From a virus, in IMG/VR virus record IMGVR_UViG_3300027996_002186, positions 186,001 to 250,000 of that record: a stretch of 64,000 bases of DNA, one strand, 5' to 3'. Shown one piece after another: positions 55,093 to 64,000 of this stretch. Below the pieces are notes generated by a model that was not told where the DNA came from, made no database searches, and saw only the letters and a list, made by a program, of their open reading frames with translations. Position 1 is the first letter of the stretch; every line of letters begins with the position of its first letter. A program made the position numbers and the translations under genes.

Positions 55093-58000
55093 TCAAGAAC
55101 CTCCGCCACCACCACCTGATGATTCTCCATCATTATTATCACTTGGATCATTGTATGATGATTCTGTTGATAAACTATCCAAACCAATAACGATATTATC
55201 GATAAAGCTGAATTGATTATCTTCATAATCTATAAATGGTGCTACTCCTTGAAAGGGAATTTGTACAGCTTTGTTTATATAATCATCAGTTATGTATTTG
55301 AAAAAAGGAGCTTTATCTATCTCATAGAATTTGATATTATCCATAGATGTTGTTAAATCACCATTAGCTAGTAATAAAATATTTAAATCTCTTCTATTGA
55401 AGAAATATTCATACTTTCTTGTTTTATTTGTTTGTATGTGATTTACAAATTCTTGATCTGGGAAAGCTTTATATGGTACTACAGCAGCAACATCTAAAGT
55501 ATTTAATAAATAAATACTTGGTTTTTCTCCATCATAAACATTAAGAGGATTTTGTGGATTACCACCTCCGGTTAACCCCTCAAAGGATAATAAATCAAAT
55601 TCAACCATTGAATATCTTTTCTTTTCAATAGTAACATTTGTATTATTTAGTTTGAAACTACCAGAAGCTGAACCAGAACCAGTTTCTTTTATAATATCTA
55701 TTTGGAATGATTCAGTTGAATCATTCCTTTCTAACATAAGTTCATTTTCCGATAATCCGGATGATAAACTATATGTCCATCCATCATTTATAAAGGTACC
55801 TAATCCACCATTAAAGTTCCTGGTTTGATAACCAAAAGGAAAAGATGGTCCTGTAGCAGAGCTAAATGGATCATTAAATTCTGAGAAGTCACCCAAGAAA
55901 TCTTCATAAATTTCATATTTAGTACCTAGTGAATAAATAGTATTTCTTAAATTATAACTATTTCTAAAAGATGATTTACTATCAAGAACATCTTCTGTTA
56001 TGTGTCCGTATAAATTATTCTGTGAGTATTTCCCAAACCCAAACTCATATATAGTTTGACTTCTTCCTAGGTTGGTAGCTGATTCATCCAACCACTTAAC
56101 ATCAATCCACGAATTATAGCTATAAACGGATTCTAAATTAGATGTTTCTAGAACAGTACTCGGAGCAACATTATTATCAATAAAATCAAAGTTTTGTATA
56201 ACTGCAGTTCCGGTTCTACTACTAACTAGACCACCTTCTGATGTAGAAGAGGCTCCAAATTGTTTATCAATCACAATCATATAATCATCAACAACAGCAA
56301 TAACATTTGATTCTCCATTGTAGTGTATATTAAAATTTTGGTCATCCATATTAATATTAACTTTATCACCAACCACAAATCCATGTGCTGTTGCTCCAAA
56401 TGTTAACCCTAGTGTGTTTGGTGAGGTTTCTTGCCACCAATAAGTATCAACAAAACTAGATTCATGGTAGTTCCCGTAGAAGTGACCACCATCATACCTA
56501 CCGTCTATCCAGTGTGTGTTATACATTTCTGTTATATATGGAAATCCTTTAAATAGTCCGTTATTCCAAATACCTTCAAAATACCCATTTAAGAAACCAC
56601 CATTCAACCAAACATTTTTTGTTATTTTTATCTTATGGTTATCAGAATCTTTTTCAATTCTTCTAAGCGGAAATGTATTATTAAAATCAACAACAATACT
56701 ATTATCAAATCCTCCTTCACCAACTATGTTAACAAATAATACAGTGAAGTAATTTGTCATTAACTTTCTATTTTCATTAATATCTATACCAACTATATTT
56801 CCTATTGACACTTTATCACCAACTTTAAAGTATGATACTACCTCTTTTCTTCCGGATATTTTTATCCTCCATCTTATATTTGTTGTATTCATCATCTTTG
56901 ATATTTCTACATCATCGAATTCTTGAACATCACCATCAACTCGCCAACCACTATTCCAAACACCATTTTCCCAAATACCTTGTTTGAATATCCCATTTCC
57001 TACTTTAGCTTTTAATGAATTAAGATTTATAATATTACCATATAAATTTGAAAAATATCCAGGGAATCCAGTTGCTCCAAATAACTCAGATAATGTTACA
57101 CCAGTTCCCGGAGGAACCGATGCTGAAAAGGTCAATACTTCATGTAATGTATTTTCATTAACAACATTAACGCTATAAGTCGCATCATATGAACCACCAA
57201 TAACACAAAGTTCTGTTGGTTCTTCATATAAATCTGTTTCTGTGAATAAAAATTGTTCATTGTTATCATTTTCTTGGTATGCGCCATCTATTGAAAAATT
57301 ACTCAATAGTATCGATGTCGAATAGGCCCAATCACCACTTTGAGTAAACCCATCATTATTACCCCTAAATAGGAGATATTGATTTCCTTTTAAACCAAAA
57401 TATTTATAATTACCATCAGCGTCTATTTTACCCAAAAATTGACCACCACTCAATATATTCTCAAAATCTGTGATGTTATTAGTTTTTAAATTATCTCCCA
57501 AACTATCAATTAAATACATATCAACATATGAATCATCACTAAATCCAGCATCAGCATCAAATGATATATTAAATGATGCGTATGGTATAAACCTTGATAT
57601 ATAGTTACTTGATGTGAATCCAGTTAAGCATGGTTGATAGGGTAAAGGAATCTGTTCATCTATTCCGAGGTAAGTAAAAATGAAATAACCCGGGTAGTAT
57701 CCGTAAGGTAATCTATCTGAGTAAGCATCCTGTCCGTCAAAGTCTACCGGAATACCATCTGGTGGTGCAGATATGAATTCAATTGGTCTTTGTGGTTGAA
57801 ATCTAAAACTATCATTAGTAAAATCATATTTCCACCCAGCTGAATATATTTCATCAGCCTCACCAACATCACCTTGGTTGGAACTCAAAGCCCACCCTTG
57901 TACAAACCAGTCCATTTCTACCACTTTGAATTCTTTAATGGTTGCTGTTCCATAATAATTGGGAAATGCTGCAGATCCAAATTCATCAAAACTAGATTCG

Positions 58001-58578
58001 TAGGTTACAAGATCGGGTCTTCCGAGAGGCGATCGATAAGCATTTGTTGTTGTATTACCAGGACTGTTAGAATTGACATCTACAATATTTTGGGGGTTTA
58101 TAATGTTACTTGGACTAGAGAAATATTGTAACGTAACGTCACCCTCACTCAATGGTCTGCTATCCTTTCTCCAATCTTCTGGAAAATTAAATGGTGGAAA
58201 GAATGGTAACTCCGCAAGTGTGTGTGTTTTATATTCAAAATATCCAGTGTTCGGTTGAAGTATTGATAAATTTCCTGTGGTGTCGAAAGCCCAAGGTGTC
58301 AGTATTTTTAGATATCTATTGCTAGATAAATTATCTATTCCAGAAGGAACTCCCCCGCCACCTCTGGATGTGAAAGCATTAACCTTTGTTAAAAATAAGT
58401 AATTTTTATTAGAATTATACGTTGTAGCGCCATTAGTTTCGGGCCAAAAAAGCATTTTCCGTACAGGTAGATTAGTTGCTCCATTATTTAGTGTGGTCAT
58501 ACCCGTGCCGTTATCATCCCAAAATCGACCTGTAAATGGAGGAATGTTATTGTTAAGAAATTCTGTTTGCCATGCCAT
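55093..58578 (-). CDS. Giant tail/baseplate protein with W-x-x-G repeats, 1161 aa
   Basis: Begins MAWQTEFLNNNIPPFTGRFW. The long N-terminal region is beta-rich with many aromatic and Gly residues; W/F-x-x-G units occur at about residues 530-545 (FKQGIWENGVWNSGW) and 655-722 (NVWLNGGFLNGYFEGIWNNG). The C terminus ends in a Gly-rich tail (SSGGGGGGS). Its ATG lies 4 bases from a leftward TTAATATATA motif. Together with the 1692-residue protein upstream it forms a leftward structural unit. Likely part of the tail fibre or baseplate network. Confidence 0.78.
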   Translation of the reverse strand: MAWQTEFLNNNIPPFTGRFWDDNGTGMTTLNNGATNLPVRKMLFWPETNGATTYNSNKNYLFLTKVNAFTSRGGGGVPSGIDNLSSNRYLKILTPWAFDTTGNLSILQPNTGYFEYKTHTLAELPFFPPFNFPEDWRKDSRPLSEGDVTLQYFSSPSNIINPQNIVDVNSNSPGNTTTNAYRSPLGRPDLVTYESSFDEFGSAAFPNYYGTATIKEFKVVEMDWFVQGWALSSNQGDVGEADEIYSAGWKYDFTNDSFRFQPQRPIEFISAPPDGIPVDFDGQDAYSDRLPYGYYPGYFIFTYLGIDEQIPLPYQPCLTGFTSSNYISRFIPYASFNISFDADAGFSDDSYVDMYLIDSLGDNLKTNNITDFENILSGGQFLGKIDADGNYKYFGLKGNQYLLFRGNNDGFTQSGDWAYSTSILLSNFSIDGAYQENDNNEQFLFTETDLYEEPTELCVIGGSYDATYSVNVVNENTLHEVLTFSASVPPGTGVTLSELFGATGFPGYFSNLYGNIINLNSLKAKVGNGIFKQGIWENGVWNSGWRVDGDVQEFDDVEISKMMNTTNIRWRIKISGRKEVVSYFKVGDKVSIGNIVGIDINENRKLMTNYFTVLFVNIVGEGGFDNSIVVDFNNTFPLRRIEKDSDNHKIKITKNVWLNGGFLNGYFEGIWNNGLFKGFPYITEMYNTHWIDGRYDGGHFYGNYHESSFVDTYWWQETSPNTLGLTFGATAHGFVVGDKVNINMDDQNFNIHYNGESNVIAVVDDYMIVIDKQFGASSTSEGGLVSSRTGTAVIQNFDFIDNNVAPSTVLETSNLESVYSYNSWIDVKWLDESATNLGRSQTIYEFGFGKYSQNNLYGHITEDVLDSKSSFRNSYNLRNTIYSLGTKYEIYEDFLGDFSEFNDPFSSATGPSFPFGYQTRNFNGGLGTFINDGWTYSLSSGLSENELMLERNDSTESFQIDIIKETGSGSASGSFKLNNTNVTIEKKRYSMVEFDLLSFEGLTGGGNPQNPLNVYDGEKPSIYLLNTLDVAAVVPYKAFPDQEFVNHIQTNKTRKYEYFFNRRDLNILLLANGDLTTSMDNIKFYEIDKAPFFKYITDDYINKAVQIPFQGVAPFIDYEDNQFSFIDNIVIGLDSLSTESSYNDPSDNNDGESSGGGGGGS
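56410..56615 (-). repeat. W-x-x-G repeats in the 1161-residue protein
   Basis: Leftward repeats NVWLNGGFLNGYFEGIWNNG and following units, with Trp or Phe every 4-5 residues. The DNA units are related to those at 40783-41230. Confidence 0.65.
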
Positions 58579-58582
58579 AAAC

Positions 58583-58592
58583 TATATATTAA
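58583..58592 (-). promoter_or_regulatory. Leftward TTAATATATA motif 4 bases before ATG
   Basis: The top strand reads TATATATTAA just beyond the start of the 1161-residue gene (58578). It again predicts a leaderless mRNA. Confidence 0.55.
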
Positions 58593-58697
58593 TTATATAC
58601 TTCCTTTTGTGTAAAAATACTTACGAATATTCACCGCTATATTCCGTGATGTTACTTTATCGATTCAGTCAAAAACTTGAAGCTTACTTCATGTTCA

Positions 58698-61600
58698 TCA
58701 CTTGTTCAGCTCATTAATATCCACACATCCTCTACAAGATGGGTTTGATGCAACACCTTCCTCATAACAAATAACCCCGAGATCTAGTGATCTAAATATA
58801 TTCCAAGTGTGCATAGATGATGTACCAGTACAATTCATAACTCTATATAATATTTGCTTATTGAATGGATCAGTAACACACCCATCAAATTTGAAATAAG
58901 AACCTTGCCAGTTACCATTTCTCCAAGTACCATCTTCCCAACAGATATTATAAGCATTCATATAGTTAGAAATACCATCTCTCCAAACCATACCAAATCC
59001 AGTACCAGATAACCATCTACCTTGATTCCACTGTGATATATAAAAGTCACTATCATCAAATTTACCATTATACCAAACACAAGAACCACTTCCAGTTGTT
59101 AAATCATCATTTAAGTTAAATGATTTACCATCTTCTCCATAAAAAGGGGCATAAAAGTCCTCGGATCCTATTTGATCTATTAAATCATCTCCACTTGGAC
59201 CATAAATCATTTGTCCTTGAAGTGCTATAAAAGTCATAGAATTAGAAGAAGTGGCAGTTGAAATTACTTCTCCTAAAAATGAAGGGTTGTTATTTTGACT
59301 AAATGTTCCTCCAGCTATCCAATTATCAGTTAGATAAGATCCTACCACAGTAATGGGTACTGATGGATAACCATTAGGTACTTTATTATATCTAATTACC
59401 CATGGATTGAAAGAACTTGATTTAAATGTTCCTGCATCGAATCCACCATCTAACCAAACACTTTCTTTAAATTCTCCTGATGGGTGACTAAATGTTCCAC
59501 TAATCCAAAGTGCATTTTCAAATGTTGCTCTTTTTAGGCTTATTCTTTTGATAGCTCTTTCTTTAACAGAGTATATCTTTTTATCCTTTATAAACTTATC
59601 TTTAATATTTGTGAAATATCCAGTATTCCATTTACCATAATATGATTGTGTATAAGACTCTACGAAGTTATACGCATTTGATACTGTCATACCATCAACT
59701 TTATACCCACCAACAGCAGGATATGTAGATGATCCTTTGAATTTACCAGCTGTTAATATTCCATCATTCCAATATCTACCAACAAATTCACCACCATTAA
59801 ACTCTCCTGAGTACCAAATTGAATTTGTTGCTAAATTCGCATTTCCAAATTCACCACCGTTAAATACACCATCTTCCCAACCATAATCTGTTTGTGTTGT
59901 TGATCCTGCTAATGTCCATCCATATCCTGATATAAATTGTCCACCATTAAATATTCCGTTTTCCCACTTCCCATTTGTTACAAATTGTCCATCATTAAAT
60001 GTTCCATCTTTCCAGGTAGCCGTGTGTGAAGGGGTAGTTTGTAAAATATCACATCCAAACACACCACCGTTAAATACACCATCTTCCCAAACGATATTCT
60101 TATCATCTGTCATTGTCAAACTTGTGTCTATTGCGTATAGTGTTGCGTTTTCAACTGTTGTGTAACTAACTGTTCCGTTATAAACTAATGTGTCTGTTGT
60201 TGATGTAGTTAAATCACCAATAAAACCACCATTTATAACACCATCATAGAATTTAGAGTAATAAAATAGACCACCATTAAACTTACCCATTTCCCAATCA
60301 CTCTTATGAAATTCACCCTTTTCAAATGTTCCATTTTGCCAAGAATTTCTATTATTGAATATAAATTCATCTGTTATTCCATCCTTATAATACGATTTTA
60401 TATTTTCATTATAATGAAATTCATTATATATTGTTGGGTTAGCATCAAACGTTCTGGATTCATAAAATGTTCCATTTTTTAAAGTTCCATCAATCCATCT
60501 ACTTCTTTTTATAACACCATTTTTCAGTGTAGATCCATTCCATATCAATGAATCTCCCAACACATTTACCCAATCATCTGTTCCGTCAACTACATGAGAA
60601 TTCATGTAAAGACCCTTCGATAGAATATTAGAGTTATCCCTAAATAGTGAATCGGATATAACTAAGCTTCTTATTTTCTCTAAATCCGTGAAATCTTTAT
60701 CTTCTACATCAAAAGAATCATTTTCTATAAATGATCCTTTTATATAAGTTCTTCTGAATAAACCAGATTTTATCTTAGATTTGTCAAATCTAGATTTGTG
60801 TATATATCCATATCTATTATATGCTCTACCAGTATTAAATAACCCACCATCTAATAATGTAGATAATACACTATATGTTCCAGTAATTACTTCTTCCAAT
60901 TCTAATGTACTAAAAGTGGAACCTGGTGAATTAGATAATATTTTATATGTATCTGGTAATGTGGTAACAGAACCGGTTGTTGATAAAACAGTAACTTCTG
61001 AGTTAACACCACCATCGTTAATTGTGATTAAATCACCAATCTGATATCCTATACCTGATGTACTTACAGTCGCACTTAAAACTTCACCATTTGTTATAGT
61101 TGCTACAATTACGGATGCGGTTGGTGTAGCACCTGGTATTTCAAGAATATCACCAATTTGATATCCTATCCCACCATTAGATATTGTTGCTGATATAACT
61201 ACATTACTGAGCACTGTGTAATCCAACGTAGCTCCTGATCCAAGTCCACCAGTAATAGGGATATTAGAATAAGGACCATCACCATAATTACCACCAGGAG
61301 TTAGGTTATTTATAGATAAAATAGTACCAATTGTATCTGGTGTATAATCAACTGTTAAATTCACACCCGACCCACCTATTGTTGATACATTAGTATTGGA
61401 TTGTGTATAACCAGAACCAGAAGCACTTATCATAAATGATGTTACTTTACCTGTTGTGTCATAATCTACATTATTTAAGAACACGATATCTCCTACACCC
61501 ATACATCCCTCTAATGCCTCCGGATATTGAGAATTATAAGTAGTTGTTGCTGTTAATATAGAACTAAATGTTGATATACTTAAATTATAATAACCACCTT

Positions 61601-63776
61601 CTGTTGTGGGTGTCGTAATATTAATATCATTATTGTAATCAATATGTCTACCACTATTCCAATTTGATGTTTCAAATAAACCACTTTCAAATTCAGAATC
61701 TACAATATAAGCTTTTGAGAAATCTATATTATTTCCTAATAATGGTGGTATGTTAATAAAACCTCCATTATATTGTGGTACAGTAGGTATATCTGATAAC
61801 GTGATATCAGAACTTCTGTTAAAATCTTTAGCAACATCAGTAGGACCTGATGGGCTATGTATATCATAAATTGAAACAACAACATCAATTGAATATCCCT
61901 TTTTAGAATTTTCATCCACTACATCAGTGTAACTTCCTGGAGTGCCGTTAACAGATGTATATCTCCATTCATTATCTCCCGGAGTTGATAAAAACACTGA
62001 ATATTCTATGCCTCTTTTATAAAAAGAATGTGCTGCTACTGCAATAGGTTGTGTAATAGCCGTGGTTGTATAACCATCAATATACCTTGTCCATGATCCA
62101 ACTCTGAATTTATCATCAAAGAATTTAATAACATCTTTTGAATTATCATTTATTTTAATTCCTTTGATATAAAATGAATCTTTTAATTTTAACCTTTCAA
62201 AATCACTTCTACTAAGATAAAATTTATAAACTTTGTGTGATATTTCTCTTGAACTAAATGTACCACCAGATTTATATTCGGAAATGTTAAACTCATCATA
62301 ATCCAATATTTTAATTATTTCATCACTAAGATAATTTGAATTCTTTATAACTGATTTACCATAATTGGAGTTAACTGACTTTATGTTATTAAACATTGTA
62401 TTTGTTGATCTAGATGTTTTAACTTCTGAATTATTAACAAAGGCATCTTCGAACCGACAATTCTCAAAGAATGCTTTATTTACTGTATTATTATACTTTT
62501 GTGTTATTCCTAGTTGTTTGTTGATATATCGTAAAATATGACTTTCGACAATTGAATATGTTAATGATATATCACCACCAATATTTGTATTTATGAAATT
62601 TCCGTTATTAACAACAGATTTTTTGATTTCAGAATCAATTATATAATTAAACCCTTTGTTATTATTATCTGGTTTGTTTACCTTTTGGTAAGGTATTCCA
62701 TATTCATCAAGCTCAGATAAATAACTTTCTGGTAATGTATATTTAGAATCAAATGTACCATCTTCCCATTCAGTATTTAATAATGTTCCATTGTACCAAG
62801 AACCTTTTCCTTCCCATTTTATTTTCTCATCTTGTCTACCATAAACTCCTGTGTTCCAATCTCCTTTAAAATTACCATTCCTAAAATTACCCTTAGTTAA
62901 CAAAGATTGATTATATAAAATATTAATTATCCATTCTGATTGTGTACCTGGTACAGCATCGTGCTCTGGTGCCGTTCCCCACTCATAAGTAAATCCTTCT
63001 TTGAATTCAAATGATTTACCCCCAAAACTATGACTAAATGTATCATTTAATATTCTAACCTTGTTATTATTTGTGTATGTTGGTGAAAGTGCATAAGAAA
63101 ATGAACCAGACATAAACTCAGTTGTTATATTAGTCCATCCATCTATGTCATCTCTAACAAAAAATCCTGGACTACCAACTAAACCATCATTCTGACCCCA
63201 AGAAGTTAGTGGATCCCAATTTTGTTCTGTATAAATTATACTATTTTGATAGTAATTATATTTGTAATCAAAACTACCTTCTCTAGTTGTTATCTCTCTA
63301 TTAACATTTAAGAAATCTTCTTTTGTTTTAACGTTACGAACTTTTATAAATTGGTCTAAATCATCATCTTGCCAAACCGGAACACCTATATAATCAATAT
63401 CTAAAACAACTTGGCAATTATCAATGAATATAACTTTATAACCATCCCTACCTTTCTTATATTTATCTAATTTTATTAATAAATCATTGTCATAATTACC
63501 GTTAAGTATAAATACTCTATCACCAACTTTTAATCCAGAATTTACCTCAGTATAAAACAAGGTTTTTCTTATACCACCTATTATATAAGGCTCTACCCAA
63601 TTTAATAATCTTGGTGAAAAGGGTTTATCTGATTGATAATCTAAGCTTTTGAGAGGATCAACACCAACCAATTTTATATTATCACCAGCAGATTTTAAAT
63701 CCTCTGATGATATTAATCTAGGTTTGGTGGAAATTAATTTCCCAATATTTTTAGATAAAGATGAAAATGATGCCAT
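58698..63776 (-). CDS. Giant tail/baseplate protein with multiple repeat families, 1692 aa
   Basis: The largest leftward gene. Its sequence alternates beta-rich domains with repeats. W/F-x-x-G units appear near residues 295-345 (NFRNGNFKGDWNTGVYG), 1160-1345 (VFNGGVFG, GTFNDGQF, GIFNGGQFISG, WEDGVFNGGEFG) and 1570-1625 (WNQGRWLSG, WEDGTWRNGNW). A second repeat, NGGIGYQIGDILEIPG and SGIGYQIGDLITINDG, is at about residues 870-915 and recalls viral beta-strand repeats (GxGYxxGDxxxI). The terminal residues contain several cysteines (CRGCVDINELNK). It is followed by the 1161-residue gene. Likely a tail-tip or baseplate component. Confidence 0.78.
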   Translation of the reverse strand: MASFSSLSKNIGKLISTKPRLISSEDLKSAGDNIKLVGVDPLKSLDYQSDKPFSPRLLNWVEPYIIGGIRKTLFYTEVNSGLKVGDRVFILNGNYDNDLLIKLDKYKKGRDGYKVIFIDNCQVVLDIDYIGVPVWQDDDLDQFIKVRNVKTKEDFLNVNREITTREGSFDYKYNYYQNSIIYTEQNWDPLTSWGQNDGLVGSPGFFVRDDIDGWTNITTEFMSGSFSYALSPTYTNNNKVRILNDTFSHSFGGKSFEFKEGFTYEWGTAPEHDAVPGTQSEWIINILYNQSLLTKGNFRNGNFKGDWNTGVYGRQDEKIKWEGKGSWYNGTLLNTEWEDGTFDSKYTLPESYLSELDEYGIPYQKVNKPDNNNKGFNYIIDSEIKKSVVNNGNFINTNIGGDISLTYSIVESHILRYINKQLGITQKYNNTVNKAFFENCRFEDAFVNNSEVKTSRSTNTMFNNIKSVNSNYGKSVIKNSNYLSDEIIKILDYDEFNISEYKSGGTFSSREISHKVYKFYLSRSDFERLKLKDSFYIKGIKINDNSKDVIKFFDDKFRVGSWTRYIDGYTTTAITQPIAVAAHSFYKRGIEYSVFLSTPGDNEWRYTSVNGTPGSYTDVVDENSKKGYSIDVVVSIYDIHSPSGPTDVAKDFNRSSDITLSDIPTVPQYNGGFINIPPLLGNNIDFSKAYIVDSEFESGLFETSNWNSGRHIDYNNDINITTPTTEGGYYNLSISTFSSILTATTTYNSQYPEALEGCMGVGDIVFLNNVDYDTTGKVTSFMISASGSGYTQSNTNVSTIGGSGVNLTVDYTPDTIGTILSINNLTPGGNYGDGPYSNIPITGGLGSGATLDYTVLSNVVISATISNGGIGYQIGDILEIPGATPTASVIVATITNGEVLSATVSTSGIGYQIGDLITINDGGVNSEVTVLSTTGSVTTLPDTYKILSNSPGSTFSTLELEEVITGTYSVLSTLLDGGLFNTGRAYNRYGYIHKSRFDKSKIKSGLFRRTYIKGSFIENDSFDVEDKDFTDLEKIRSLVISDSLFRDNSNILSKGLYMNSHVVDGTDDWVNVLGDSLIWNGSTLKNGVIKRSRWIDGTLKNGTFYESRTFDANPTIYNEFHYNENIKSYYKDGITDEFIFNNRNSWQNGTFEKGEFHKSDWEMGKFNGGLFYYSKFYDGVINGGFIGDLTTSTTDTLVYNGTVSYTTVENATLYAIDTSLTMTDDKNIVWEDGVFNGGVFGCDILQTTPSHTATWKDGTFNDGQFVTNGKWENGIFNGGQFISGYGWTLAGSTTQTDYGWEDGVFNGGEFGNANLATNSIWYSGEFNGGEFVGRYWNDGILTAGKFKGSSTYPAVGGYKVDGMTVSNAYNFVESYTQSYYGKWNTGYFTNIKDKFIKDKKIYSVKERAIKRISLKRATFENALWISGTFSHPSGEFKESVWLDGGFDAGTFKSSSFNPWVIRYNKVPNGYPSVPITVVGSYLTDNWIAGGTFSQNNNPSFLGEVISTATSSNSMTFIALQGQMIYGPSGDDLIDQIGSEDFYAPFYGEDGKSFNLNDDLTTGSGSCVWYNGKFDDSDFYISQWNQGRWLSGTGFGMVWRDGISNYMNAYNICWEDGTWRNGNWQGSYFKFDGCVTDPFNKQILYRVMNCTGTSSMHTWNIFRSLDLGVICYEEGVASNPSCRGCVDINELNK
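59745..60290 (-). repeat. Main W/F-x-x-G repeat tract of the 1692-residue protein
   Basis: Nearly identical units such as CCACCATTAAATACACCATC (top strand; encodes GVFNGG) are repeated through the tract, which encodes GVFNGG, GTFNDGQF and GEFNGGEF units. The repeated bases point to unequal recombination or slippage. Confidence 0.72.
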
Positions 63777-63847
63777 TAATAGTTTGCAAACTTTTTAGTA
63801 TATATAAATTTGTTAATAGTTTCTATAAGGTATTAAACATTTTTACC

Positions 63848-63855
63848 TATATTTG
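63848..63855 (+). promoter_or_regulatory. Bacteroidota-type promoter CCTATATTTG
   Basis: TATATTTG 10 bases before the sirtuin ATG at 63866. The sequence is CCTATATTTG, a one-base shorter form of the consensus. Confidence 0.7.
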
Positions 63856-63865
63856 TATAAATAAT

Positions 63866-64000
63866 ATGAAAAAGAAAATTTTAGTATTTACAGGAGCCGG
63901 AGTTTCGGCGGAGAGTGGGGTGGAAACATTTCGTGATACCAATGGATTATGGTGTAATCATAAGATAGAAGATGTGGCTACTCCTGATGGTTGGAAAAAA
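63866..64000 (+). CDS. Sir2-family (sirtuin) NAD-dependent enzyme, 3' end beyond the window
   Basis: The first 45 residues read MKKKILVFTGAGVSAESGVE then TFRDTNGLWCNHKIEDVATP. GAGVSAESGVxTFRDxxGLW is the NAD-binding signature of sirtuins. Sirtuins use NAD to remove acyl groups or act as ADP-ribosyltransferases or NADases. Only the start is visible, so the catalytic His and zinc site cannot be checked. The early-type promoter fits a takeover or anti-defence role. Confidence 0.88.
   Translation, partial: MKKKILVFTGAGVSAESGVETFRDTNGLWCNHKIEDVATPDGWKK

Noticed and set aside
36154-63776. CRISPR array or satellite-like repeats
   Set aside because: The repeats are coding, in frame and degenerate, without spacers; they encode W/F-x-x-G protein repeats.
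1-64000. Lysogeny functions (integrase, repressor, attachment sites)
   Set aside because: No tyrosine or serine integrase, excisionase or repressor motif was seen. The gene content fits a lytic T4-like phage, though the window is only part of the genome.

Overview
The window is a contiguous, gene-dense stretch of a large, strongly AT-rich tailed-phage genome of T4-like (myovirus) type, most likely infecting a member of the Bacteroidota. The T4-like affiliation rests on UvsX, a gp46-type recombination ATPase, a PseT-type 3'-phosphatase, a RuvC-like nuclease, an RNA/DNA ligase, PhoH, a gp26-like baseplate protein, two fragments resembling the gp23 major capsid protein, and giant tail/baseplate proteins. 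The Bacteroidota host is inferred from repeated promoters of the form CCTTATATTTG (the Bacteroidota -7 element TAnnTTTG), a bS21 protein of the Bacteroidota type, a small histone-H1-like Hc1 protein, and the near absence of Shine-Dalgarno sequences.

Layout. 1-13.3 kb: a run of small proteins with a common N-terminal leader, a homing-type endonuclease next to uvsX, an Hc1-like protein, a leftward nucleic-acid-processing pair (3'-phosphatase, DUF6011), a RuvC-like nuclease, and a leftward block of leader-bearing proteins. 13.3-18.8 kb: virion proteins, including a tail-fibre protein with an S74 chaperone and two paralogous structural proteins. 18.9-22.5 kb: DUF1617-like protein, DNA methyltransferase, gp26-like protein, second methyltransferase. 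22.5-28.5 kb: a translationally coupled early-type operon (metallophosphoesterase, SLOG, HAD, membrane protein), tRNA-Cys and a ligase. 28.5-36 kb: Nudix hydrolase, SHOCT protein, metallopeptidase, PhoH with intein. 36-48.9 kb: giant virion protein genes and more leader-bearing proteins. 48.9-54.3 kb: GIY-YIG-like protein, gp46, bS21, DnaJ-like protein with intein. 54.4-63.8 kb: leftward giant tail/baseplate genes. The right edge cuts a sirtuin gene.

The strongest unexpected signal is an N-terminal leader of about 10 residues, roughly M-(I/L/K)-K-K-(Y/W/F)-x-x-F-(I/L/V/M)-x-E followed by S, A or another residue. It occurs on about 18 otherwise unrelated proteins. It resembles, in length, pattern and probable cleavage point, the capsid-targeting sequence of T4 internal head proteins, which the prohead protease removes after (L/I)-x-E. 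If so, this phage packages a large set of proteins in its head, including a Nudix hydrolase, a HAD-like protein, a SAM methyltransferase and an ankyrin protein, for delivery into the host with the DNA. A free-standing leader peptide and a DNA-level leader remnant suggest that the leader is spread by recombination.

Two promoter classes seem to divide the genes. CCTTATATTTG precedes host-takeover, metabolic and RNA genes. TTAATATATA precedes leader-bearing and virion genes. Both often sit only 4-5 bases before the start codon, which predicts leaderless or nearly leaderless mRNAs. Two inteins with LAGLIDADG-like endonuclease domains interrupt functional motifs: the P-loop of PhoH and a zinc-binding CxxC of the DnaJ-like protein. 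No integrase, CRISPR array or insertion sequence was seen, and no gene-free stretch exceeds about 150 bases.
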